17,716 nt of DNA from Saccoglossus kowalevskii (GCF_000003605.2 NW_003137327.1:460128-477843), one strand, 5' to 3'; positions 1 to 10,117 are shown, numbered from the stretch's first letter. Numbers and translations are program-made. Notes: generated by a model from the sequence alone, not told the origin.

Positions 1-489
1 GTCTGCATGTGAATACGACTAGTAATTACAGTCTGTGTGTAAATGCAACTACAGTAATTACAGTCTGCATGTGAATACTAGTAATTACAGTCTGTATGTA
101 AATACGACTAGTAATTACAGTCTGCATGTGAATACGACTAGTAATTACAGTCTGCATGTAAATACGACTAGTAATTACAGTCTGATTGTGAATACGACTA
201 GTAATGGCAGTCTGCATGTAAATACAACTACAGTAATTACAGTCTACATGTGAATACGACTAGTAATTACAGTATGCATGTACATACAACTACAGTAATT
301 ACAGTCTGCATGTGAATACGACTAGTAATTACAGTCTGCATGTAAATACAACTACAGTAATTACAGTCTGCATGTGAATACGACTAGTAATTACAATCTG
401 TGTGTAAATACAACTACAGTAATTACAGTCTGCATGTGAATACGACTAGTAATTACAGTCTGTATGTAAATACAACTACAGTAATTACA

Positions 490-1189
490 GTCTGCATGTG
501 AATACGACTAGTAATTACAGTCTGTATGTAACTACGACTAGTAATTACAGTCTGCATGTGAATACGACTAGTAATTACAGTCTGCATGTAAATACGACTA
601 GTAATTACACTCTAATTGTGAATACGACTAGTAATTACAGTCTGTATGTAAATACAACTACAGTAATTACAGTCTGCATGTGAATACGACTAGTAATTAC
701 AGTCTGTATGTAACTACGACTAGTAATTACAGTCTGCATGTGAATACGACTAGTAATTACAGTCTGCATGTAAATACGACTAGTAATTACACTCTGATTG
801 TGAATACGACTAGTAATTACAGTCTGCATGTGAATACGACTAGTAATTACAGTCTGTATGTAAATACAACTACAGTAATTACAGTCTGCATGTGAATACG
901 ACTAGTAATTACAGTCTGTGTGTAAATACAACAACAGTAATTACAGTCTCCATGTGAATACGACTAGTAATTACAGTCTGTATGTAAATACAACTACAGT
1001 AATTACAGTCTGCATGTGAATACGACTAGTAATTACAGTCTGTATGTAACTACGACTAGTAATTACAGTCTGCATGTGAATACGACTAGTAATTACAGTC
1101 TGCATGTAAATACGATTAGTAATTACACTCTGATTGTGAATACGACTAGTAATTACAGTCTGTATGTAAATACAACTACAGTAATTACA
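490..1189. repeat. Higher-order satellite blocks of 182/212 bp
   Basis: A six-monomer block (five 30 bp monomers plus one 32 bp, 182 bp) starts at 490 and again at 672 and 1008. It is marked by shared private variants: ..tgtaactacgac in monomer 2 and a ctctaattgtg or ctctgattgtg monomer. The 672 copy has one extra 30 bp monomer (212 bp, to 883). Positions 884-1007 are two plain 62 bp dimers. A related shortened block follows at 1190-1341. Shared variants at a fixed spacing show that whole blocks were copied, not just single monomers. Confidence 0.85.
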
Positions 1190-2566
1190 GTCTGCATGTG
1201 AATACGACTAGTAATTACAGTCTGCATGTAAATACGACTAGTAATTACACTCTGATTGTGAATACGACTAGTAATTACAGTCTGCATGTGAATACGACTA
1301 GTAATTACAGTCTGTATGTAAATACAACTACAGTAATTACAGTCTGCATGTGAATACGACTAGTAATTACAATCTGTGTGTAAATACAACTACAGTAATT
1401 ACAGTCTGCATGTGAATACGACTAGTAATTACAGTCTGTATGTAAATACAACTACCGTAATTACAGTCTGCATGTGAATACGACTAGTAATAAGAGTCTG
1501 AATGTAAATACGACTAGTAATTACAGTCTGCATGTGAATACGACTAGTAATTACAGTCTGCATGTAAATACGACTAGTAATTACAGTCTGATTGTGAATA
1601 CGACTAGTAATTACAGTCTGCATGTGAATACGACTATTAATTACAGTCTGTATGTAAATACAACTACAGTAATTACAGTCTGCATATGAATACGACTAGT
1701 AATTACACTCTGTATGTAAATACAACTACAGTAATTACAGTCTGCATGTGAATACGACTAGTAATTACAGTCTGCATATAAATACGACTAGTAATTACAG
1801 TCTGCATGTGAATACGACTAGTAATTACAGTCTGTATGTAAATACAACTACAGTAATTACAGTCTGCATGTGAATACGACTCGTAATTACAGTCTGCATG
1901 TAAATACAACTATATTAATTACAGTCTGCATGTGAATACGGCTAATAATTACAGTCTGTGTGTAAATGCAACTACAGTAATTAAGTCTACATGTGAATAC
2001 GACTAGTAATTACAGTCTGTGTGTAAATATAACTACAGTTATTACAGTCTGCATGTGAATATGACTAGTAATTACAGTCTGCATGTAAATACAACTACAG
2101 TAATTAGTCTGTGTGTAAATACGACTAGTAATTACAGTCTGTATGTAAATACAACTACAGTAATTACAGTCTGTATGTGAATACGACTAGTAATTACAGT
2201 CTGTATGTAAATACAACTACAGTAATTACAGTCTGCATGTGAATACGACTAGTAATTAGAGTCTGCATATGAATACGACTAGTAATTACAGTCTGCATGT
2301 GAATACGACTAGTAATTACAGTCTACATGTAAATACAACTACAGTAATTACAGTCTATTTGTGAATACGACTAGTAATTACAGTCTGCATGTAAATACAA
2401 CTACAGTAATTACAGTCTGCATGTGAATACGGCTAGTAATTACAGTCTGTGTGTAAATACAACAACAGTAATTACAGTCTGCATGTGAGTACGACTAGTA
2501 ATTACAGTCTGCATGTAAATACAACTACAGTAATTAGTCTGCATGTGAATACGACTAGTAATTACA

Positions 2567-3240
2567 GTTTGTGTGTAAATACGGCTAGTAATTACAGTCT
2601 GTGTGTAAATACAACTACAGTTATTACAGTCTGCATGTGAATACAACTAGTAATTACAGTCTGCATGTAAATACAACTACAGTAATTACAGTCTGCATGT
2701 GAATACGACTAGTAATTACAGTCTGTGTGTAAATACAACAACAGTAATTACAGTCTGCATGTGAATACTAGTAATTACAGTCTGCATGTAAATACAACTA
2801 CAGTAATTACAGTCTGCATGTGAATACGACTAGTAATTACAGTCTGCATGTAAATACAACTACAGTAATTACAGTCTGCATGTGAATACGACTAGTAATT
2901 ACAGTTTGTGTGTAAATACGGCAAGTGATTACAGTCTGTGTGTAAATACAACTACAGTAATTACAGTCTGCATGTGAATACAACTAGTAATTACAGTCTG
3001 CATGTAAATACAACTACAGTAATTACAGTCTGCATGTGAATACGACTAGTAATTACAGTCTGTGTGTAAATACAACAACAGTAATTACAGTCTGCATGTG
3101 AATACTAGTAATTACAGTCTGCATGTAAATACAACTACAGTAATTACAGTCTGCATGTGAATACGACTAGTAATTACAGTCTGTGTGTAAATACAACAAC
3201 AGTAATTACATTCTGCATGTGAATACGATTAGTAATTACA
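2567..3240. repeat. Second higher-order satellite block, two ~337 bp copies
   Basis: Two adjacent copies begin at 2567 and 2904. Each runs through the same ordered variants: a gtttgtgtgta monomer, a gtctgtgtgta monomer, a gaatacaactagt monomer, an aaatacaacaacagt monomer and the 26 bp deletion monomer. The order is unlike that of the 182 bp blocks at 490-1189, so the array was amplified in at least two local episodes. Confidence 0.75.
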
Positions 3241-3268
3241 GTCTGTATGCAAATACAACTGTAATAAT

Positions 3269-3847
3269 TAGGCAACACTTGAAGACTCTATGCATATGAA
3301 TACAATTGTTGATTTTCTGAAATTTATCACTAGAAAAATTAATGGGTCACATGAGACGTACAAGTGGTTACAAAATAAATTTATCACAGGCCTTATCAGT
3401 ACAGCAGATAAACTGTTTCATTGGACATTCTGCTGAAATCAGTGATCAACTTGATATTTTCAAGTCTGTACACAAATGAAATTCACACTCACATAAGGCA
3501 CAAACTGTTTGCATGTGTGTTGAATGCATATAAACACATCGTAGCACATTCTCTCTCATATTTCATTCACTTACACTAACGCACAAGAACATGTGTAGAA
3601 TTATGGATAGGCATAAATTACAATTGGAGCAGAAATGAGCGTTCAAGTCTCAAGGAACTATTTTTCAAGTTGCCCCGCCATGGTTTCCATGGTTTTCACA
3701 TAAATCTCTACAATTCTTTTTCTCACTTTTAATATGCAAATAAGATATTTTAAAATTGGCCAATGATATTCAAGTCACGAGCTGCTGCAGATCAGGCCAA
3801 ATTGCTTTATGACGATGGCCAAAAATTCCGAGAATAACGCCCACGTA
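3269..3847. other. Unique AT-rich flank between satellite and inverted repeat
   Basis: This stretch lies between the last recognisable monomer and the point where the left gene copy loses homology with the right one. I see no SDR exon 4, 5 or 6 on the minus strand here. If the left gene matched the right, exon 4 would lie about 830 bp past exon 3. No coding region, RNA gene or terminal repeat is supported. A short direct repeat, ccatggtttccatgg, lies near 3679. Confidence 0.6.
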
Positions 3848-3882
3848 AATTGTGTATACTAACACATTACGACGACACTTAC

Positions 3883-3989
3883 CAAGTTGATATCTATCAT
3901 CAGTTTACGTGTATATTCATTGAGAATACCAGCATTGTTACAAACGATATCTAATTGACCATATTGGCCCAAACAGTCTTTGAACGCAC
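3883..3989 (-). CDS. Left SDR copy, exon 3
   Basis: The acceptor is ttcgccaacag and the donor gtaagt; the length is 107 nt. It encodes AFKDCLGQYGQLDIVCNNAG through the IDINL segment. All 107 bases are identical to exon 3 of the right copy, while the bordering intron bases already differ. Confidence 0.92.
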
Positions 3990-5940
3990 CTGTTGGCGAA
4001 TATATATAATTTAAATTGAAATTCTAGAAACATATTAGACACATTGAATATTACTTAGCACCGTGTGTTGAAGACGTCAGACATTTGATAACAGTCAAAG
4101 GCAACAATTAAAACAATGTTGGTATTCATTTTATTAAATATATATTTTTCTGTGTATGTGTTAATTTCATGTATTTACCTTCGAGTTCATCTGTGTTTCT
4201 GACGTCACATTTCCAGAATTGAATTCGTCCAGCGCCGTGCTTATCTTTCAGAGAGCTTAACGTTTCTTGTCCCTTCTTCTCGTTGATGTCGACAATATAC
4301 ACTCCCTGCAAAATAAACGCACGTTCATATACTACCATGGTTCTGTCTTCAACGCGTAGCTTCAATTCACGTGTGTGCTCCAAAAGTATTTTCATTTGGT
4401 TGTATACTATTGTTAAAGTAATAACCGTATGTTTGTAATACAGCACATATATAAAAAAAAACCACAATCATATACTTTAATTTCTTGTGTGACGCATTTT
4501 ATGCTCATCTCAAATCACGACACTTCATCCGCCTGTCTGGGGTTAATAAATTATAATACAGATGACCTAGTTGCATGTCATCGGCGAGTAACAACAATCG
4601 CGGCGATTCAATTGACCAGAACTATACATTCTACTTGTTGTCTAAATTGAGAGCAGGTCAAAGTAGCAAAATAAGTAATTTATAATTATTTCTATACGAG
4701 AATACAAGTACCACAGCTCAAAAGTTTAGTAGAGAAGGTGGAGAACATTTTATTATTTTTATATTAAAACAGCGGTTCTGGGTGTATAAAAGAAACGATG
4801 GCCACCAGTTTCAGTATGCAAATGACACTCAAGCGTGAAACAACCTTTCAAGGTGCTTCGCAAAATCATTCTTTTCGACAATCTTAATCCGGTGGTGCGT
4901 TATTTTCATATCACACACAACCATGAATATATCCATGATACAATTTCGATGTTAATGTATAAGTCCGGAGCGATGTGAGTGTGATTTTTGCGTGGAAGCG
5001 ACAGAAATGCGACATGATCCAAACAGTCGTTTTGACTGCTCAAAATGACTCGATCGTGGGTTTAGACAAATGCAGTTGTTAATCCCTGGTAGTTTGTTCA
5101 ATCTCTAGGTATGGCTACGTAATCAAAGCGTTGATGGTGTAATTAATACCATGGAGCTAATGAGAAATACTATTTTGTGAGCTGTGAAAGCGTGAATTCA
5201 GCTACGAGAAGTGAAAACGAGATGGTGTTCACGCCATTGTTGGTGAAAAGACGTGGGTGCTGGCCTCGATTAGTTCATTGGTAGATGTGACGGGCCTGGT
5301 TGACATTGGGTGGTCATGATTACATGCTAATAGCTGGGTTCGTTCGAGAGGCTCGTCATGCACTCATGTGTGTCAGTCGTCCCAAATACATCCCTGACAA
5401 TAAGTCGAGTATGTTCTCGAATTTAATATATGAAGTTTAGACAATTTAAAAACTAAATATGTGTAGGTTTTTATTAGGGCGCCTTATTTTTTGCATAACG
5501 TCATTATTGACTACCCGACAAGACACTATATGGCAAACGTTGTATAATAACTACATTGTGTTTTATTCGAATGACGAAAACGAATCTTTCAAACGACGAA
5601 CTGTTTTGTACAAACACGGAACTGAATTAGAAGCTCCGCGTTGCAAGAAATTGACATATGGTAGTTTTCTTTGACAATAGTCTTATGCACGTTGTTGGCG
5701 TACGGAATTAACACCTCAAGTTGAAATGATAATAGCTTTGGACAAAGAAAACAACTAGGCGGACCATGCAAATGACATTTCCTATGACTCGGTACTGCAA
5801 TTCCTGGGGGTGTGGAGCCGTGCTCTAATACAAATTGAACTCACCTTTGCTTGACGGTTCAAGAAGTCGTCAGCCAAGGCCTCTCCAATACCGTCAGCAC
5901 CTCCAGTTATTATGGCAACCTTACCGTTCATTTCTAGCAT
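3883..5940 (-). CDS. SDR-family oxidoreductase, HPGD-like, exons 1-3 only (truncated or interrupted copy)
   Basis: Exons on the minus strand are 5940-5845, 4305-4179 and 3989-3883. They give 110 codons with GT..AG junctions in phases 0 and 1. The start is the ATG at 5940, reading MLEMNGKVAIITGGADGIG. The product has the NAD(P)-binding TGGxxGIG motif at residues 12-19, Asp38 at the end of beta strand 2 (typical of NAD preference), the NNAG motif at 92-95 and Asn109. In this family the enzyme oxidises a hydroxyl group with NAD+ (15-hydroxyprostaglandin dehydrogenase is the named relative) in the cytosol. The catalytic Ser and YxxxK lie in exons 4-5 of the sister gene at 12711-15642 and are not found here. 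Only ~35 bp of intron 3 still match the sister, then unique DNA and satellite follow. The splice sites and frame are intact, so it may be a recent truncation, or intron 3 may contain the array. It differs from the sister at 8 of 110 residues. Confidence 0.85.
4179..4305 (-). CDS. Left SDR copy, exon 2
   Basis: The acceptor is tattttgcag and the donor gtaaat; the length is 127 nt, ending in phase 1. It encodes beta strand 2 (GVYIVDINEKKG) through CDVRNTDELEG. It differs from the right exon at 9 of 127 bases. Six codons change the residue (V/I, K/Q, S/N, W/R, N/Y, E/L) and only one change is silent, opposite to the pattern in exon 1. Confidence 0.92.
4730..5825. other. ~1.1 kb insertion in left intron 1, unclassified
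   Basis: Left intron 1 is 1,539 bp; right intron 1 is 672 bp, 196 of them a MITE. Intron homology runs from exon 2 through a conserved block (about 4514-4727 with about 12847-13036). It resumes only in the ~20 bp beside exon 1, where gtgagttcaatttgtatta on the left matches gtgagttgaacttatatta on the right. The material between has no partner on the right. I see no clear terminal repeats, target duplication or transposase. The small open frame at 5459-5674 has no recognisable motif. Confidence 0.6.
5845..5940 (-). CDS. Left SDR copy, exon 1
   Basis: This exon holds 32 codons from the ATG at 5940 and ends ..GCAAAG before the donor gtgagt (phase 0). It differs from the right copy at 6 of 96 bases; two are replacements (Leu2/Pro, Ile18/Val) and four are silent. 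Confidence 0.9.
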
Positions 5941-5986
5941 GATCTGCAAGTTATGAGAACGACTAGGTTTCTAGTATAAATAAGAA

Positions 5987-5992
5987 CACGTG
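5987..5992 (-). promoter_or_regulatory. Conserved CACGTG E-box upstream of left SDR copy
   Basis: CACGTG lies 46 bp upstream of the left ATG, inside a block shared with the right copy: gtcaggtga, then a gtcacgtgttct core. It survives while surrounding DNA has diverged, so it is a candidate bHLH-type site. Function is inferred from conservation only. Confidence 0.45.
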
Positions 5993-6111
5993 ACATCCGT
6001 CACCTGACACTATAAGTAGGTCACAGGTGTCAACAACTACTGGTATTCAAAGAGCAGAAATCGTTGCTACCATTTTGGAGTGGGAAATGCTGCAATTGTT
6101 TTTTCTTGTCG

Positions 6112-6119
6112 ATTTGCAT
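6112..6119 (-). promoter_or_regulatory. Conserved octamer ATGCAAAT upstream of left SDR copy
   Basis: On the minus strand the sequence reads ATGCAAATCGA, the classic octamer bound by POU-domain factors. The right copy has the same motif at 12520-12527, with flanking aggcgtgttc also shared. It lies about 170 bp upstream of the left ATG. Confidence 0.45.
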
Positions 6120-6249
6120 TGGAACACGCCTCTTAAAATCAATATTTTGTAACTTTCGATTTTTTTTATTTTAGGGGTATTTAAATAAGATTTTGGGACC
6201 AAAGTTTAATAGTTGTTTTAGGAACTGTGTGGGTGTTACACACGAAATT

Positions 6250-7170
6250 AGTCAGGAAACGTTTCACAAAATCGTTTGTTAGCATAAATACAAGATGGCC
6301 GTCACTACACTACTGGGCGTAATATTCAAATCAATCTGTTACAGTGCAAGGCCTGCTTATTGCTATTGAGAGGGCACACACAGAACTCACACTGGACAGA
6401 GGTTTCTTTTAATGGGGTAGACAAGACAATAGTACTGGAAATGAAATACATATACACATACACCAAAATATCAAATTAAAGCTCCAGGGTGTAATACCCC
6501 TCAAAATAATTACAAGAAATAAAGCACAGAAAAATACAATGAATAAATTCACAAAAAAGGGATTGCCTAGGGAAGTGTATATTGGTGATAATTCACAGTT
6601 TCACGACTTGGAAATTGATGACAGTCAATGTAACACAACAACAAAGAAATACAGGAGTCTTGCTTGCAGAGCAACGCTGTTATTCATGAAGGTACCGCTG
6701 AAAGCAAGAGATTGCAGAGCAGTTCATACAAATCTCACAGAATGATGGTTGAAGCCTGTACCACTTGTCTCACAATATCGCCGCAGCAGCACACAGGGTA
6801 CTCATGAAATGATGGACCACAACTGTCCACAGTCTAGCCTATTTATAGGCACAAATGCCCCGGATTCAGGTACACCACTTGGGCTTTCACATGAGCCAAT
6901 CAGAATGTGGTATTTCTAGCAGTTGTCTCACGATGACATGCGGGCACTCACGTAAGCAAGTCAGTGGATCGTAAACATTCTTTGTTATGTAAATCACAAG
7001 CACACCTGTTAGATTCCAACTGTCCTTCCAGAGTTGAAAACAAGTATGACCTATCAATCACCTTGATGACAATTATCACATGGCAATGCACGCCGTTACT
7101 TCCCATGATTCCATGCACAATTCTATTTGCAAAATTTTAGGTAATATGAAAAAACAGAGTAAAGGATGCA
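6250..7170. mobile_element. ~0.9 kb insertion upstream of left SDR copy, probably a mobile element
   Basis: The right arm has only ~70 bp between the blocks gatattaataattc and ctatttaaatttaaat. The left arm has nearly 1 kb between the matching blocks. The extra DNA includes a segment (about 6470-6802) that recurs at 17020-17189, which shows it is dispersed. It contains a TATA-like gcctatttataggc near 6835 and aataaa near 6519. No reverse transcriptase or transposase is visible and the exact ends are not resolved, so a solo LTR or nonautonomous element are both possible. The open frame at 6539-6745 lies in it and has no known motif. Confidence 0.55.
6470..6802 (+). repeat. Dispersed repeat, copy A
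   Basis: Two parts match 17020-17189: aaaataattacaagaaat through ggattgcctag, and cagaatgatggttga through cacacagggtact. Between them copy A has ~160 bp (about 6577-6738) that copy B lacks. Copy A continues past gtac into tcatgaaatgatgg, whereas copy B stops there at the LTR. Confidence 0.7.
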
Positions 7171-8789
7171 ATTGTTATTAAAAGAATTATTAATATCTTG
7201 CTTGAGATAAATGTGATTGAGTCATGTGACCCCTTTTATATACCCCCACCCCAATTATTTTAAATAGTATGAGGGTGAACAAAATATAGGGATAATTAGT
7301 AATTTGCAAAAAACAACATGGCTTCCAGGCGCTACTAGACTATGCCAATGAAATCATAGCATGGTCTAAAATACACTACGATATTGTGATTTGATAATTC
7401 ACTCATTTGCATAATTTCATTTTGGCTACACATTTCAACACAGTCGTACTAGGGGGCACAGTGGGTAGTCGCTCCGTTAAAAAAAATTGTTTGGTCAGTG
7501 CCCCTTTAAAATCAAGCTTTAACCCTTTGTACCAGCAATTTGTTTTAGGGGAACATGCCCACAAACCTCTTCGGCGTAAGGTTGGTGAGCAGTCCCCCCG
7601 CCCCCCACATGCAAAATTTCGTGCCAACGCTTATGCGTAAGAGCTTTCACATTTAACAAATTACTGAGAGTGTCCTGTCTGTACACCATACCCTCTTATT
7701 TATATGTAGTACCAGATACAATGTTATTACTATATCAGTTTTAAAAATACTCTTTTTCTCTATTTAAACAGGTGGACTTTACTTTTGCCCCATCAAAAAT
7801 ATCTTTACCCACGTCTTTCAACATATGCGAGTGCTGAACATTGTTACAAAAGTCAAGAACCTAAAGGATTGTCATTATTGAACATAATTTCCGGGGCAAT
7901 TCTCAATAGTATGTGGGCAGTGGAACGAAACCTGAAATTGATTAACAAACTCTCACAGTGTATGAAGTGATCATATGATGTAGTTTGGACATTAAATGAG
8001 GAACTGGCGTTAGCCCCATGATTTATATAAATGTATGTACATTATCATTGTGAGAGAGGCAAATTATATGACACTTCAATTACAGTCCAGCTCTAATTCC
8101 ACCACTCCCCCTGGTAGCTCTCCTTATCAGGTGTCATTTCATCTGTTGAGGGCGGGCTTGCTTGTCTTTGCCAATCAAGATTAATAGGACAGTAAAACGG
8201 GTGAAATTATGGGTAGTGGATCATAGCAACATTAGGCTTTGATTCACTTACCATACCAATTAATGAATGCTTTCCAACCTGATTCCTGCTAAAACTTGGT
8301 AGCATACTCAGTCTGGTTCTTGACCAACCACCATTCTTCACAGCTTGCATGAACATTATCTCAATGATTTCCTTGTCATGGTTGCCTAGCCAAACGAGTC
8401 TTTTTATAGCAAGTTAGGTTCATGCATTGCCTGAACTTAGGCCTTAGCAAAGAATAAGACACTGAATCCATATGCAAATTTTCTTTGTCTGGCTTGATAT
8501 ATCAAAGCAGTGTTCTCTCAGCGTGACATAAATGGGGCGACATGAACTTTTAGCCACATTCTGGGTAGCTAAAAACTACATATCACTCACATAATCAAGT
8601 TTGCCTCAAAGCAGAAATAGTACTGTTCAGTAAAAATACTTTGGTTTGGAGGCGTCTCTGTCCGATGTGTTACACACTAGATTAGATGACAATGAGATCT
8701 ACACAAACAAATATTCAATTGCATTGAGTAGTCATGATCAGCATGTCAAGTTTTAACAGCTATCTCTTAATCATAGAGCGACAGCAGTA
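7171..8789. other. Noncoding left-arm DNA, no gene seen
   Basis: This stretch aligns in reverse order with about 10620-12420. Matching blocks are conserved patchily and contain different stops in each arm, so I see no conserved coding frame. The open frames at 7407-7640 and 7785-7970 are not kept in the partner arm. Confidence 0.6.
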
Positions 8790-9075
8790 CTATATCCTAG
8801 TTATGAAGCTAGGTTACGAATTTATCTATCCTATAACCTGGTTAAAATAGATATGCACTATAGCAACATTATGGAGATATATGTACTATGGCCTGGTTAT
8901 GAGGATATCTGTACTATGGCCTGGTTATGAGCCTAGCTGTACTATAGACAGGTTATAAAGATATCTGTATATAGCCTGGTCATGATGATAGCTGTACTCC
9001 GGATATGAGGAAATATGTAGTACAGCCTAGCTACAAATATATCTTTACAATAGCCAGGTTATGAGGATATGTGCA
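8790..9075. repeat. Minisatellite at inner end of left arm (~30 bp unit)
   Basis: About nine diverged units resemble atatctgtactatggcctggttatgagg. The reverse complement of this unit is the core of the minisatellite at 10118-10615, so the two arrays face each other across the spacer. Confidence 0.85.
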
Positions 9076-9221
9076 TTCTCTAGACCTCAAAACACAGAGA
9101 AATATGCCAACGGCGTTATCCTGTGCGTCACTATGTACCCATAATGCGGAATGTGTAAATCTACACTGACTTTCCAGACCATTTCTATACTATACATAAT
9201 GATCATTGTTTTTGTATTTAC

Positions 9222-9306
9222 CGAGGCAAAGTAGTTTACTTGAAATTTCGTCAGTGCAGTCATGAATAGCAAAAGATTACTCCTTCTTCTAGCCTCTTCT
9301 TGGTTT
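9222..9306 (-). CDS. Candidate exon B of an unrecognised minus-strand gene or pseudogene
   Basis: The acceptor has a good pyrimidine tract (tttgtttttgttttttacag) and the donor is gtaaat. The 85 nt read NQEEARRRSNLLLFMTALTK and then FQVNYFAS in the frame that joins candidate exon A (phase 2 in, phase 0 out). No further exon is evident downstream before the minisatellite at 9075. Function is unknown. Confidence 0.28.
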
Positions 9307-9951
9307 CTGTAAAAAACAAAAACAAATTGATTGCTATATCAGCAAAAGACTACAATGATTGACATGAAAATACTGATTAATTTATCCTGTAGCGAATACG
9401 TGATACTTTTGCCTGGTGCGTTTGTGAATAGATTTGTATTTGTAAGTATTTTCTGAATTTCTCAATATATCTAACATATACTATATTTCGTGTTAAATTG
9501 GATGTAACGTATATTGTATCACTTATCTTATCAAGAACTTTACCAAGTGATCCTGATTTATCATGCCTTGCCACTCCCCATACTATCATTTTCCTTTTCA
9601 ACGAAGATGTGCTGAATAGAAAAAAAAATCATAAATTATATGGAGAACAAGTGGTTAGTGTGAAACAAAATTTGTCAAATACGAACATGTTGTAAATTAT
9701 AGATGACTGCGTGATTGCGGGCAGGGAACACTTGTTTTATATCCTACTAAATTGGCCCGAAAGTTATTATGTCTCAGGAACGGTACCTCTTGATTGACCA
9801 CTAACACCAGTAACAATGAGATCCTCCTCCATTATCAGCATTGGACGGACAAGACTGAAGGTGTTCTTCATAAAAACGGTACCCAACTGTTGTCACTTGT
9901 GAATGAGTGTACATCAGACTTTTGCTTTGTTTTCCCTCGATAAAGACTTAC

Positions 9952-10056
9952 TCCTCACGGGCAGATCCAGCCATTATGTTCGATGCCACACACATCATTG
10001 GCTTGCCTCCGTCTTGAGCCATATGTGCGCCTTTTGCATTGGGCTTTCTGGACCTC
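9952..10056 (-). CDS. Candidate exon A of an unrecognised minus-strand gene or pseudogene
   Basis: Read on the minus strand, an acceptor-like atccaaatcacacag is followed by 105 nt open in one frame and a strong donor gtaagt. An alternative acceptor, tatcccccatcag, would start it at 10094 and keep the frame open. The translation is basic, then reads AQDGGKPMMCVASNIMAG before ending SARE. GC content is well above the surroundings. It enters and leaves in phase 2, which fits candidate exon B at 9222-9306. I do not recognise the family, and a chance open stretch is possible. Confidence 0.28.
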
Positions 10057-10117
10057 CTGTGTGATTTGGATACAGGACAAAAAGAAGGGTTGACCTGATG
10101 GGGGATAAGGTTACAAA

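Larger units (their letters stand above)
1..3268. repeat. Satellite/minisatellite array, alternating ~30 and ~32 bp monomers
   Basis: The array is open at the left window edge and ends near 3268. One monomer class is about 30 bp and contains gaatacgactagtaattaca. The other is about 32 bp and contains aaatacaactacagtaat, with a 2 bp insertion (ac-ta-CA-gt). In much of the array they alternate as a 62 bp dimer. The 30 bp form is preceded by ..tgtg and the 32 bp form by ..tgta. About 105 monomers fit in the window. A 26 bp monomer lacking cgac recurs (near 78, 2765 and 3105). Nearly every monomer holds the 8 bp palindrome gtaattac, whose TAATTA core is a homeodomain-type site; any binding is inference. 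Because 30 is a multiple of three, runs of the short monomer stay open in several frames and give repetitive ORFs on both strands. These are not genes. Confidence 0.97.
3848..9075 (+). repeat. Left arm of a ~10 kb imperfect inverted repeat
   Basis: Reverse-complementing this arm gives ordered matches across the right arm. Anchors are: exon 3 (3883-3989 with 13938-14044), exon 2 (4179-4305 with 13479-13605), exon 1 (5845-5940 with 12711-12806), ~7330-7440 with ~12120-12290, ~7690-7795 with ~11825-11920, ~8080-8165 with ~11290-11370, ~8240-8370 with ~11105-11235, 8652-8667 with 10778-10793 (16 of 16 identical), and the minisatellites 8790-9075 with 10118-10615. Noncoding identity looks like roughly 70-80 percent by eye; exons are 93-100 percent. 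Order is kept throughout, so this is one inverted segmental duplication. The left arm is longer because of two insertions (about 4730-5825 and 6250-7170). Confidence 0.88.
9076..10117. other. Central spacer of the inverted repeat
   Basis: About 1.04 kb has no partner in either arm. Most of it is AT-rich. Three GC-richer islands on the minus strand (9222-9306, about 9785-9886 and 9952-10056) look like exons. No terminal repeats or transposase are visible. Confidence 0.6.

Noticed and set aside
26-2646. Open frames of 60-72 codons on both strands within 1-3268, repeating SNYSLHVNTT or MQTVITSRIH
   Set aside because: They arise because the 30 bp satellite monomer is a multiple of three without stops. 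They end wherever a 32 bp or 26 bp monomer shifts the frame, and overlap on both strands.
1-3268. CRISPR array
   Set aside because: Repeats are contiguous without unique spacers, and the surrounding genes have introns, so this is a eukaryotic satellite.
4126-4467. A single 113-codon minus-strand gene
   Set aside because: Only 4179-4305 is coding. The rest is intron read through the splice sites, as comparison with the right copy shows.
7440-7690. Separate mobile-element insertion starting at gggggcacagtgg
   Set aside because: A weak but ordered match to about 11920-12110 of the right arm, of similar length, shows it is diverged shared sequence rather than an insertion.
9785-9886. Third exon between candidate exons A and B
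   Set aside because: It is open in two frames, one including EEDLIVTGVSGQSR. From exon A's phase, however, the candidate acceptor leads to an immediate stop, so it cannot be placed in the same transcript.
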